From the NCBI GenBank assembly GCA_958349055.1, contig CATWBO010000042.1:1-14427 (forward strand): a stretch of DNA of 14,427 nucleotides, written 5' to 3'. Shown here piece by piece: positions 6,335 to 12,879 of this stretch. The translations under genes and the position numbers were made by a program. Each line of letters starts with the position of its first letter. Position 1 is the first letter of the stretch. The stretch comes from an uncultured bacterium. Its GTDB lineage: Bacteria > Actinomycetota > Coriobacteriia > Coriobacteriales > Coriobacteriaceae. The notes beneath the pieces are model-generated. The model was not told the DNA's origin and did not search any database. It saw only the letters and a program-made list of their open reading frames with translations.

Positions 6335-8695
6335 ATGGATGCCGCAGCCCGTACCGCCCATGATTCCACCCTCCAGCCGTTCTCGGAGATGGAGCACTAT
6401 AAGCATGCCGATGAGCTGCCGCCCGAGATTATGGCGGACAGCTACGACAAGCTGGAGCGCCTGTGCCTCAAATATATGAATGAGGACGACTTCTCCAAGG
6501 TTGAACAGGCCTACTGCTTTGCTGCCGAGAAGCACTGCAACCAAAAGCGCCGCTCGGGCGAGATGTACATTAACCATCCCGTCGAGGTGGCCATCATTTT
6601 GGCCGACCTCAAGATGGACTGTGACGTGGTGTGCGCCGCGCTGCTGCACGATACCGTCGAGGATACCGAGACCTCGCTTGCCGATGTTTCCGGCCTGTTT
6701 GGCGATACGGTGGCCGAGCTCGTCGATGGCGTGACCAAGCTCACCAACATCGAAGTCGACAGCATGGACGAGAAGCAGGCCCTCACGCTGCGCAAGATGT
6801 TCCTCGCCATGTCCAAGGACATCCGCGTCATTATCGTTAAGCTTGCCGATCGTCTGCACAACATGCGCACCCTTGCCGCCCTGCGTGAGGACCGTCGCCT
6901 GTTTAAGGCTCGCGAGACTATGGACGTGTACGCGCCCCTGGCCGACCGCCTGGGCATGAGCTCCATTAAATGGGAGCTCGAGGACCTGTCCTTCTTCTAC
7001 CTGGAGCCTGATGCCTACCAGCGCATCGCACGCATGGTGGCGGAGTCGCGCGAGGTCCGTGAGCGCTATCTGGCCGAGACCATCAAGACGCTCACCGACG
7101 AGCTCAACCGCATTGGCCTGGAAGACTTCCAGATCAACGGCCGTTCCAAGCACTATTGGTCCATCTATCAAAAGATGAAGCGCAAGGGCAAGGAATTCTC
7201 CGAGATCTACGACCTGGTGGCACTGCGCGTCATCACGCATTCGGTGCGCGATTGCTACTCCACGCTCGGCGCGGTGCACACGCTGTGGCACCCCATGCCC
7301 GGTCGCTTTAAAGACTATATCGCCATGCCCAAGGTCAATAACTACCAGTCGCTCCACACGACGGTCATCGGCCCCACGGCTCGCCCGCTCGAGATTCAGA
7401 TTCGAACCTACGAGATGCATGAGCAGGCCGAGTACGGCATTGCCGCCCACTGGCTATATAAGAAGTCGGGCGGATCGTCTGCCTCCAAGACCAATGATGC
7501 CCAGCGTCTGGACGACCAGATTAACTGGCTCAAACATTCGCTCGATTGGGCTGCGTCTGATGAGATTACCGACGCCAAGGAATACCTGCATTCGCTGAAG
7601 GTCGATCTCTTCGATCAGGAGATCTTTGTCTTTACGCCCAAGGGCGAGGTCATGGCGCTTCGTGCCGGCTCCACACCGCTCGACTTTGCCTACGCCGTTC
7701 ACACCGAGGTGGGAAACCATTGCGTCGGCGCCAAAATCAACGGTGCGGTGGCTCCGCTCACGCACGAGATTAAGACGGGTGACCGTGTCGAGATTCTGAC
7801 TAACAAGAGTTCCAAGCCGTCGCGTGATTGGCTCAAGATCGTCAAGACGCCTTCCGCCAAGTCAAAGATCCGCCGCTATTTTGCCGCTGCGACCAAGGAC
7901 GACGACGCTGCCGCCGGCCGCGATATGCTGGCCAAGGACCTGCGTAAGCGTGGCTATGGCATTTCTACGCCGCGTTCGACGCGTGCGCTCAACGCCGTGG
8001 CGGAGCAGTTTAACTTCAAGCAGCTCGAGGACCTGTTTGCCGCCGTCGGCGCCGGCAAGGTTGCCCCGCGCGCTGTGGGCAATAAGGTCGAGCAAATCTT
8101 GGACCCCAAGCCCGAGGAACAGCTCACCAAGGCCGAGGCTATCGCCGAGGTCGTGAAACAGCCTGCTCGCGGCTCCAACCGCAAGCCGCAAAAGCGCGGC
8201 AAGAGCGCCAGTAACGGCATTATCGTCAAGGGCGAGAGTAACAGCGGCCTGCTAGTCCGTCTGGCTCATTGCTGCAACCCCGTGACGGGCGACGACATCG
8301 TCGGCTTCATCACGCGCGGTCGCGGCGTCTCGGTGCATCGCGCCAACTGCCCCAACGTCAAGGGTCTTATGGAACATCCCGAGCGCATGATCGAAGTGGA
8401 GTGGGACGGCGCTGCCGACACCCTCTTTCAGGTCGAGATCGTGGTCGAGTGTCTGGACCGCATGGGCCTGCTCAAGGATGTCACCATCGCCATTGGCGAT
8501 GCGGGCGGCAATATCCTTTCTGCCGCCACGTCGACCAACCGCGAGGGTATTGCAACCCTGCGCTTTATGGTCGAGATTTCGGACGCGAGTGGTTTGGATC
8601 CGCTGCTGGCCTCTATCAGCAGCGTTGACTCGGTCTACGACGCGCGCCGCCTGATGCCCGGCGAGGGTGGAGCCCAGCTTAAGCGCCGCGTTTAG
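6335..8695 (+). CDS. rel: Bifunctional (p)ppGpp synthetase/hydrolase Rel
   Basis: This 786-residue long RSH enzyme makes and degrades the stringent-response alarmone (p)ppGpp. The HD hydrolase domain is intact, with NHP (H81), LLHDTVEDT (H105, D106) and LADRLHNMRT. The synthetase domain contains GRFKDYIAMPK. RFKD at 324-327 is the RxKD motif of bifunctional Rel/SpoT enzymes, where RelA-only enzymes have ExDD. A TGS domain begins at EIFVFTPKG, a zinc-finger-like region has HCCNP and CPN, and a C-terminal ACT domain covers roughly the last 80 residues. Length and order match the family. ATG 6335 has GGAAGGGG 6 bases upstream and lies 15 bases after the recJ stop, so both are probably on one mRNA. 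Confidence 0.95.
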   Translation: MDAAARTAHDSTLQPFSEMEHYKHADELPPEIMADSYDKLERLCLKYMNEDDFSKVEQAYCFAAEKHCNQKRRSGEMYINHPVEVAIILADLKMDCDVVCAALLHDTVEDTETSLADVSGLFGDTVAELVDGVTKLTNIEVDSMDEKQALTLRKMFLAMSKDIRVIIVKLADRLHNMRTLAALREDRRLFKARETMDVYAPLADRLGMSSIKWELEDLSFFYLEPDAYQRIARMVAESREVRERYLAETIKTLTDELNRIGLEDFQINGRSKHYWSIYQKMKRKGKEFSEIYDLVALRVITHSVRDCYSTLGAVHTLWHPMPGRFKDYIAMPKVNNYQSLHTTVIGPTARPLEIQIRTYEMHEQAEYGIAAHWLYKKSGGSSASKTNDAQRLDDQINWLKHSLDWAASDEITDAKEYLHSLKVDLFDQEIFVFTPKGEVMALRAGSTPLDFAYAVHTEVGNHCVGAKINGAVAPLTHEIKTGDRVEILTNKSSKPSRDWLKIVKTPSAKSKIRRYFAAATKDDDAAAGRDMLAKDLRKRGYGISTPRSTRALNAVAEQFNFKQLEDLFAAVGAGKVAPRAVGNKVEQILDPKPEEQLTKAEAIAEVVKQPARGSNRKPQKRGKSASNGIIVKGESNSGLLVRLAHCCNPVTGDDIVGFITRGRGVSVHRANCPNVKGLMEHPERMIEVEWDGAADTLFQVEIVVECLDRMGLLKDVTIAIGDAGGNILSAATSTNREGIATLRFMVEISDASGLDPLLASISSVDSVYDARRLMPGEGGAQLKRRV

Positions 8696-8732
8696 TCGCG
8701 ACGAACGTGCCACATTATCGATATTCGCTACA

Positions 8733-8758
8733 CTCGAGGCATCGTTTGATGCCTCGAG
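8733..8758. terminator. Perfect 11-bp hairpin between rel and the hydrolase gene
   Basis: CTCGAGGCATC (8733-8743) and GATGCCTCGAG (8748-8758) pair perfectly around GTTT. Only TTCTATAG follows, not a run of T, so termination would be weak. It starts 38 bases after rel and ends 21 before the next ATG. It may act as a processing or stabilising element, or sit in the leader of the hydrolase mRNA. A weak TACACT (8729-8734) could be a -10 box. Confidence 0.45.
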
Positions 8759-8779
8759 TTCTATAGAGAGGAGAGGGAC

Positions 8780-9463
8780 ATGAGTGCTGTGTCCTTGGAT
8801 TTAACTCCCAAGGGATCGGTCGAGATCGAGACGCTCGTAAACGGTCCCATTCAGACCAATAGCTATGCTGTTATTTCGGACAATAAGTGCATGATTATCG
8901 ACCCCGCATGGGAAGGCGAGCGCTTGGTGGAGCATATTCGAGCCGAACATCCCGGCGTACACGTGCTTGGCGCCGTGTGCACTCATGGCCATGCTGATCA
9001 TGTTGGTGGTGTTGCCGGCGTGCGAACCACCGTTGGCAAGGGCTGCCAGTATGAGCTGTGCGCTAAGGATGTGGCGGTGCCGCATGCGAACATCGAGGAA
9101 CAGCGAGCTATGTGGGGCATTGAGACGCCTGACCCCGGGGAGCCGACGCGCCTGCTCGCCGAGGGCGATGCTATCGAGGTGGGCGATATCTGCCTGCAGG
9201 TGATCGAGACGCCAGGGCATACGCCGGGCGGGATCGTCTTGTTTGCTGCCACCGAGCAGGGGAACATTGCCTTTGTGGGCGACACCCTGTTTCCGGGTGG
9301 GCACGGCCGCACCGATCTTTCTGGAGGAGACGAGGCGGCGATTCTGCGCTCGCTCTCCAAGCTCGTCCGGCTTCTCCCGCCCGATACCGTTTGCCTAACC
9401 GGCCATGGCGATTCGACCACCATGGCACGCGAGCTCATGCAGAACCCTTTCATGCAGATGTAG
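8780..9463 (+). CDS. Metallo-beta-lactamase-fold hydrolase (glyoxalase II-like)
   Basis: This 227-residue cytoplasmic protein has the full binuclear metal site of the glyoxalase II-like branch. THGHADH at 68-74 gives H69, H71, D73 and H74. H147 lies in PGHTPGG, D168 in VGDT, and H209 in TGHGD. The N-terminal segment NGPIQTNSYAVIS is typical of this branch. Substrates in the family include S-lactoylglutathione and other thioesters. The C-terminal glutathione-binding domain of true glyoxalase II is absent at this length, so the substrate is unknown. ATG 8780 is preceded by GAGAGGAGAGGG. The gene follows rel in the same direction but with its own leader. Confidence 0.85.
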   Translation: MSAVSLDLTPKGSVEIETLVNGPIQTNSYAVISDNKCMIIDPAWEGERLVEHIRAEHPGVHVLGAVCTHGHADHVGGVAGVRTTVGKGCQYELCAKDVAVPHANIEEQRAMWGIETPDPGEPTRLLAEGDAIEVGDICLQVIETPGHTPGGIVLFAATEQGNIAFVGDTLFPGGHGRTDLSGGDEAAILRSLSKLVRLLPPDTVCLTGHGDSTTMARELMQNPFMQM

Positions 9464-9589
9464 CTTAATAGTCGGCTTTTGAAGCACGAGAAGCGTTCAA
9501 ACGTCAAGCTATTTTTCCCCAACGGGTCGATTCCGTAGGGCAAACGGTCAAAAAAGTCTGTTTGGACGATATTCGTGAACAAACGAACG

Positions 9590-9617
9590 TTTATGCTCGG
9601 GTGCGCCGTGGTAAAAT
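9590..9617 (+). promoter_or_regulatory. Promoter for fba
   Basis: An extended -10, TGg-TAAAAT, ends at 9617 and a weak TTTATG -35 (9590-9595) lies 16 bases upstream. Transcription would begin near 9624, leaving about 34 bases of leader with a strong AGGAGGT. The remaining part of the 194-base gap (9464-9589) shows only a weak CCC-ACGG/CCGT-GGG hairpin near 9517-9540. Confidence 0.5.
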
Positions 9618-9657
9618 CTCAGGCGTTATCGGAGCAACCTTACAGGAGGTTTCTTTT

Positions 9658-10524
9658 ATGCTCGTCAACGCAGCAGACATGCTCAAGAAGGCTGAGGCCG
9701 GCAAGTACGGTCTCGGTGCCTTCAACACCAACAACCTCGAGTGGACCCTGGCTATTCTCCAGGCCGCCGAGGAGGCCAAGTCTCCGCTGATCCTTCAGTG
9801 CACCGCTGGTGCCGCTAAGTGGATGGGCGGTTTCAAGGTCTGCGCCGACATGGTCAAGGCTGCCGTCGAGGCCACGGGCGTTACCGTTCCCGTCGCCCTT
9901 CACCTCGATCACGGTTCTTACGAGGACTGCTTCAAGTGCATCGAGGCCGGCTTCACGTCCATCATGTATGACGGCTCTCACGAGGAGACCTTCCAGCTTA
10001 ACCTCGACCGCACCAAGGAGCTCGTTGAGCTTGCCCACTCCAAGGGCATGTCCATCGAGGCCGAGGTCGGCGGCATCGGCGGCACCGAGGACGGCGTGAC
10101 CTCCAGCGGCGAGCTCGCTGATCCTGCTGAGTGCAAGCAGATCGCTGACCTGGGCGTCGACTTCCTCGCCTGCGGCATCGGAAACATCCACGGCGTGTAC
10201 CCCGCCGACTGGGCTGGCCTTTCCTTCGAGCGCCTGGGCGAGATCAAGGCCCAGACCGGCGACCTGCCCCTCGTTCTGCACGGTGGTACCGGCATCCCCG
10301 AGGATCAGATCAAGAAGGCCATTTCCCTGGGCATCTCCAAGATCAACGTCAACACCGACCTGCAGCTCGTCTTCGCCAAGGGCGTCCGCGAGTACATCGA
10401 GGCTGGCAAGGATCAGCAGGGCAAGGGCTTTGACCCCCGCAAGCTCCTCAAGCCTGGTCGCGACAACATCGTTGCCCGCACCAAGGAGCTCATGGAGGAG
10501 TTTGGCTCCGTCAACAAGGCGTAA
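9658..10524 (+). CDS. fba: Class II fructose-1,6-bisphosphate aldolase
   Basis: This 288-residue zinc enzyme of glycolysis and gluconeogenesis reversibly cleaves fructose 1,6-bisphosphate to dihydroxyacetone phosphate and glyceraldehyde 3-phosphate. The block HLDHG (82-86) has the catalytic Asp84 and zinc ligand His85. The other zinc ligands are His178 in GIGNIHGVY and His208 in LHGGTGIP. INVNTDLQ lies further on. Length and ligand spacing are close to the short Bacillus-type FbaA enzymes. ATG 9658 is fixed by AGGAGGT at 9644-9650. An in-frame upstream ATG at 9562 lies before the promoter and is not used. Codons are strongly biased to C-ending and AAG/GAG forms, more so than in the neighbours, as expected for a highly expressed gene. 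It appears monocistronic. Confidence 0.95.
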   Translation: MLVNAADMLKKAEAGKYGLGAFNTNNLEWTLAILQAAEEAKSPLILQCTAGAAKWMGGFKVCADMVKAAVEATGVTVPVALHLDHGSYEDCFKCIEAGFTSIMYDGSHEETFQLNLDRTKELVELAHSKGMSIEAEVGGIGGTEDGVTSSGELADPAECKQIADLGVDFLACGIGNIHGVYPADWAGLSFERLGEIKAQTGDLPLVLHGGTGIPEDQIKKAISLGISKINVNTDLQLVFAKGVREYIEAGKDQQGKGFDPRKLLKPGRDNIVARTKELMEEFGSVNKA

Positions 10525-10544
10525 GCGTCGCTAAATTTCCCGCC

Positions 10545-10636
10545 GGAAGCCCCGTCCCCCTACACTGTTTCCTTTGCGCTCACCTGGCTTCGCCAGAAGT
10601 CGCGCCAAGGAAACAGTTCCGGGGGACGGGGCTTCC
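10545..10636. repeat. 92-base compound palindrome downstream of fba
   Basis: The outer arms of 16 bp (10545-10560 and 10621-10636) are perfectly complementary. A second pair of arms, around ACTGTTTCC (10564-10572) and GGAAACAGT, continues the stem after a small internal loop. A CTGGC-TTC-GCCAG hairpin (10584-10596) forms the tip. It starts 20 bases after the fba stop. It may help end or stabilise fba mRNA, but lacks a T-tract; its length suggests an interspersed palindromic element. Confidence 0.7.
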
Positions 10637-10769
10637 TTCGTTTAACGCCGCAGGGTTACCAGTCTGAATTAAGATAGCTACTGGCTTTGCCAGAAGTCGC
10701 GCAATGGGAAAAGCTCCGGGGAAACGGGGCCTCCTTTGTTAACTCGCTACAGGGTTACTGGGCTGAAGT
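10584..10769. repeat. Degenerate tandem repeat, about 97 bases per unit
   Basis: Unit A (10584-10670) and unit B (10681-10769) align along their length. Both open with CTGGCTT-GCCAGAAGTCGCGC, continue with a CCGGGG...ACGGGGC block and end with CAGGGTTAC. Unit A includes the right half of the 92-base palindrome; unit B has no left arm and is more diverged. This looks like a partial duplication of the palindromic element. Confidence 0.6.
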
Positions 10770-10811
10770 CATTTTTTTGACTACCGTTCGGCGGCGTTGA
10801 TGGCTCCCTTG

Positions 10812-10840
10812 TTGGGGCTTTCTTTTTATCTCGCTACAAT
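10812..10840 (+). promoter_or_regulatory. Promoter for the transglutaminase-like gene
   Basis: TTGGGG (10812-10817), a 17-base spacer and TACAAT (10835-10840) form a good sigma-70-type promoter. Predicted start is near 10847. Its position shows that in-frame start codons further upstream are not used. Confidence 0.6.
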
Positions 10841-10874
10841 GTGCTTCAAGAGTTCTAATGACTTGGAGTTTGGT

Positions 10875-12308
10875 ATGGCTGTTATTGATGTGCTGCCTTC
10901 GGATGGGAAGGTTATTGACGAGGGTCCTGTTGGTTGCTCTGCTGATGTTCGCTGTGATGACTTTCGTCATCTCGATGTTGAACTGCCGCCCGAGATTCTT
11001 CGTCTTAAGGATGCCGGGTATTTGACGCAGGCTGTTGCTGTCTGCGATCGCCTTTTGGAGCAGAACCCCGAGCCTTCGCTGGCTGCTTGTGTTCGTGCCG
11101 AGCGGTATCGCATGCTCGAGACGCCGCTTCATTTTTCGGTGTCGCGCGACCAAGCTATTGCGATGATTCGCGAGGAGTGGCCAGAGTTTACCGAAGAGCA
11201 GTTTGATGACCTGATTAATCGTAAGCGTATTGACTGGCGCTTTATCGATGGCGAACTGTTCGTTCTCGACAACTTCCTCGATTCGCTTCGCGTATATCCC
11301 AAAGAGGTTCCCGGCATGCGGCCCGATTCTACGGACGGAATAGCGCTGCGCAACGAGATGCTCAAGGAGATGGAGTCACAAAACGGATTGGCTCGCGTCA
11401 TTACGCTTAAAGCGTCCGTGTCTGTCCCCGGCGCTCTGGAGGGAGAGACTGTTCGCGCGTGGCTGCCCGTTGCCTCCGCCTGTCGTCAACAGTCTCATAT
11501 CGAGGTTCTCGATATGACGTCGGAGGGGAATGTTGCCTCTGAAAACGTTTCGGCTCGCACTGCCTCTTGGACATCTTCGACTGCACATTCATTCTCGGTA
11601 ACCTATCGTTATCACATTAATGCTGCCTATTGCGATATCTATGGTGGCGCGCTCCCATCGCATACATGCATGGACACGCCGCTGCCCGAGGACACTTCCG
11701 AGGACCGTCCGCATATTGCGTTTACGCCGTACCTGCGACAGTTGACGGAGCGTGTTATTGACGGGCTCGAGGATCCGCTCGATCGCGCTCGTGCTATCTA
11801 TGATTACCTGACACAGCATATCGACTATCGCTATCAGCCACCGTACCTGCTTTTGGGATCTATTGCCGACGACTGTGCGCATTCGCTCCGCGGCGATTGC
11901 GGCGTTATGGCGCTCACGTTTATCACCATGTGCCGCATCGCGGGGGTGCCTGCTCGTTGGCAGAGCGGCCTATATGTTGCGCCCGATTCGGTGGGACCGC
12001 ACGATTGGGCCGAGTTCTACACACCCCAGACCGGTTGGCTTAACGCCGACGTATCGTTTGGTTCCTCGGCACGCAGGATGGGGGAGGAGTGGCGTCGTCG
12101 TCACTACTTTGGCAATCTCGACCCGTGGCGTATGGTGGCCAACAACCGATTCCAGGCTGAATTTGTGCCTGCTTTCGATGGTATGCGCGAGGATCCCTAT
12201 GACAACCAGATGGGCGAGGCCTCGGTTGACGGACGTGGATGTCGTAAGCGGGAGATGTTGCGCAAGGTTGAGCTTATCGAAATGCTAGAAGTTCCATTTT
12301 CGGACTAA
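10875..12308 (+). CDS. Transglutaminase-like (papain-fold) protein
   Basis: This 477-residue protein has no signal peptide or membrane segment. The C-terminal half is a transglutaminase-like domain with an intact catalytic triad. Cys342 lies in RGDCGVMALTF, His376 in PHDWAEFY, and Asp392 in WLNADVS. The TRAxxIYDYLTxHIxY-like stretch before the Cys (near 310-325) is also typical. The N-terminal 200 residues are helical and charged, with WPEFTEEQFDDL and a DWRFIDGELFV block, as seen in other uncharacterised transglutaminase-like proteins of gut bacteria. Members may act as proteases, peptidases or amidases; the substrate is unknown. ATG 10875 is chosen because GGAG lies 6 bases upstream and the promoter overlaps any longer version. 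T-ending codons are commoner than in fba, suggesting modest expression. Confidence 0.8.
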   Translation: MAVIDVLPSDGKVIDEGPVGCSADVRCDDFRHLDVELPPEILRLKDAGYLTQAVAVCDRLLEQNPEPSLAACVRAERYRMLETPLHFSVSRDQAIAMIREEWPEFTEEQFDDLINRKRIDWRFIDGELFVLDNFLDSLRVYPKEVPGMRPDSTDGIALRNEMLKEMESQNGLARVITLKASVSVPGALEGETVRAWLPVASACRQQSHIEVLDMTSEGNVASENVSARTASWTSSTAHSFSVTYRYHINAAYCDIYGGALPSHTCMDTPLPEDTSEDRPHIAFTPYLRQLTERVIDGLEDPLDRARAIYDYLTQHIDYRYQPPYLLLGSIADDCAHSLRGDCGVMALTFITMCRIAGVPARWQSGLYVAPDSVGPHDWAEFYTPQTGWLNADVSFGSSARRMGEEWRRRHYFGNLDPWRMVANNRFQAEFVPAFDGMREDPYDNQMGEASVDGRGCRKREMLRKVELIEMLEVPFSD

Positions 12309-12320
12309 TCAACAGAAAGC

Positions 12321-12331
12321 TGTGATAAACT
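12321..12331 (+). promoter_or_regulatory. Possible promoter -10 for tRNA-Leu
   Basis: TGt-GATAAA (12321-12329), an extended -10-like element, lies just after the transglutaminase stop and about 20 bases before the tRNA. No convincing -35 is visible. The tRNA might also be read through from upstream, since no terminator separates them. Confidence 0.35.
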
Positions 12332-12347
12332 AACTCACGCATTACGT

Positions 12348-12434
12348 GCCCGAGTGGCGGAATTGGCAGACGCAGTGGACTCAAAATCCACCGTTGGCAA
12401 CAACGTGCGAGTTCGAGTCTCGCCTCGGGCACCA
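12348..12434 (+). tRNA. tRNA-Leu (anticodon CAA)
   Basis: The 87-base gene includes an encoded CCA. The acceptor stem GCCCGAG pairs with CTCGGGC (12424-12430). The anticodon stem GTGGA/TCCAC encloses CTCAAAA with anticodon CAA at 12382-12384, reading UUG. There is a long variable arm (near GTTGGCAACAAC), as in class II tRNAs, and a T arm GCGAG-TTCGAGT-CTCGC. It is followed 20 bases later by an intrinsic terminator. Confidence 0.97.
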
Positions 12435-12442
12435 TACATGCA
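12412..12442. repeat. Direct repeat, copy 1 (tRNA-Leu 3' end)
   Basis: These 31 bases start in the T loop (TTCGAGT), run through CCA and continue 8 bases beyond the tRNA. They are identical to 12596-12626. Repeats that begin in a T loop and include the tRNA 3' end are the usual shape of an attachment site. Confidence 0.8.
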
Positions 12443-12453
12443 AGTGAGCGTTC

Positions 12454-12476
12454 AAGGGGGTCAAGGCCCCCTTTTT
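12454..12476 (+). terminator. Intrinsic terminator of tRNA-Leu
   Basis: AAGGGGG (12454-12460), loop TCAAGG, CCCCCTT (12467-12473), then a T-run. It ends the tRNA transcript. Confidence 0.85.
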
Positions 12477-12480
12477 CGTG

Positions 12481-12595
12481 CCGAACTCGCGTGAGCGCGC
12501 GGAGCGTTAAGCAAACAGGCCTGTGGCCTGCTTGCAGCGGAGCGTGGTGAGGGCGCCATGCGCCCGAAGCCCGGGGCTTCGCGAAGCGAAGTCCC
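12481..12595. repeat. Hairpin-rich segment between two tRNA 3'-end copies
   Basis: This stretch of about 115 bases is almost entirely palindromic. It holds CGCG-TGAG-CGCG (12488-12499) and an 11-bp stem with one mismatch (12511-12521 with 12525-12535, loop TGT). It also holds GGGCGC-CAT-GCGCCC (12551-12565) and GAAGCC-CGG-GGCTTC (12566-12580), which competes with GCTTCGCGAAGC (12576-12587). GCGGAGCGT occurs twice (12499-12507 and 12537-12545), before the second and third hairpins. No gene is visible. It may be a short structured RNA or a non-autonomous element. Confidence 0.6.
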
Positions 12596-12626
12596 TTCGA
12601 GTCTCGCCTCGGGCACCATACATGCA
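12596..12626. repeat. Direct repeat, copy 2 (orphan tRNA-Leu 3' fragment)
   Basis: This is an exact copy of 12412-12442, 184 bases downstream. The five bases before it (GTCCC) cannot pair with CTCGC, so there is no T arm and no functional tRNA here. The following terminator is also duplicated. Confidence 0.8.
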
Positions 12627-12636
12627 CCTGCGCTTC

Positions 12637-12658
12637 AAGGGGGTCAAGGCCCCTTTTT
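12637..12658 (+). terminator. Second copy of the tRNA terminator
   Basis: AAGGGGG, TCAAGG, CCCC and TTTTT repeat the tRNA-Leu terminator with one C lost, 20 bases after the orphan CCA. It would stop read-through into the infC promoter region. Confidence 0.75.
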
Positions 12659-12688
12659 CGTGTACGTAATGTGATAGCGCGCTGTACG

Positions 12689-12697
12689 TGTTATTAT
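12689..12697 (+). promoter_or_regulatory. Promoter (extended -10) for infC-rpmI-rplT
   Basis: TGt-TATTAT is a good extended -10. The -35 region (near 12669-12675) is weak. Transcription would start near 12704, giving a leader of about 175 bases before infC. Confidence 0.55.
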
Positions 12698-12703
12698 TCG
12701 CAA

Positions 12704-12864
12704 GGCGTTGTTCCCGCAATGCCCTAAAGAGGAACCCGAGGGTTCCCACCTTTTGGCGCCAATGAGCAGCTGACTGGTCATACAACCTAGATTCCCTTCC
12801 TCATACCGAGGATGTCTACGTGTACGACCTGGTTGCTGAAAAGCGCCGGGTTATTTTTTTATGA
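12704..12864 (+). promoter_or_regulatory. infC operon leader, L20-type autoregulatory candidate
   Basis: This is a long untranslated leader before infC-rpmI-rplT. It contains a stable hairpin GGAACC-CGAG-GGTTCC (12731-12746), the stretch GGCGCC (12755-12760), a CCTC/GAGG hairpin (near 12799-12812) and a terminator at its end. In Firmicutes the same operon is repressed by L20 binding a leader that then terminates transcription. The architecture here fits that scheme, but whether this leader belongs to that RNA family cannot be settled by eye. Confidence 0.6.
12827..12860 (+). terminator. Attenuator-type terminator just before infC
   Basis: ACCTGGTTGCT (12827-12837), loop GAAA and AGCGCCGGGT (12842-12851) form a stem with one bulged T and wobble pairs. 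TTATTTTTTT follows. The T-run ends 6 bases before the infC Shine-Dalgarno, so this must be conditional or leaky for the operon to be expressed. Confidence 0.75.
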
Positions 12865-12866
12865 AT

Positions 12867-12872
12867 GGAGGT
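12867..12872 (+). promoter_or_regulatory. infC ribosome binding site that points to an AUA start
   Basis: GGAGGT at 12867-12872 lies 7 bases before ATA 12880. It overlaps the only in-frame ATG (12865), which itself has just the terminator T-run upstream and so cannot be well translated. Confidence 0.65.
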
Positions 12873-12879
12873 AGGGAAA

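Noticed and set aside
6281..7450. Minus-strand ORF of 389 codons opposite recJ end and rel
   Set aside because: It overlaps the conserved HD and synthetase domains of Rel. Its translation has only repetitive His, Gly, Leu and Val-rich sequence.
9571..9600. Possible LexA/SOS box near GAACAAACGAACGTTT before fba
   Set aside because: It has pieces of the CGAAC...GTTCG pattern, but the half-sites and spacing do not fit, and an SOS link to aldolase is unlikely.
12596..12629. Second tRNA gene downstream of tRNA-Leu
   Set aside because: Only the 3' side of the T arm, acceptor strand and CCA are present. The partner strands for the T and acceptor stems are missing, so it is a fragment.
12274..12785. 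Minus-strand ORFs over the tRNA-Leu region
   Set aside because: The translation contains VPEARLELAR, a well-known artefact of reading antisense through a tRNA-Leu gene. The second ORF covers the duplicated 3' end and hairpins in the same way.
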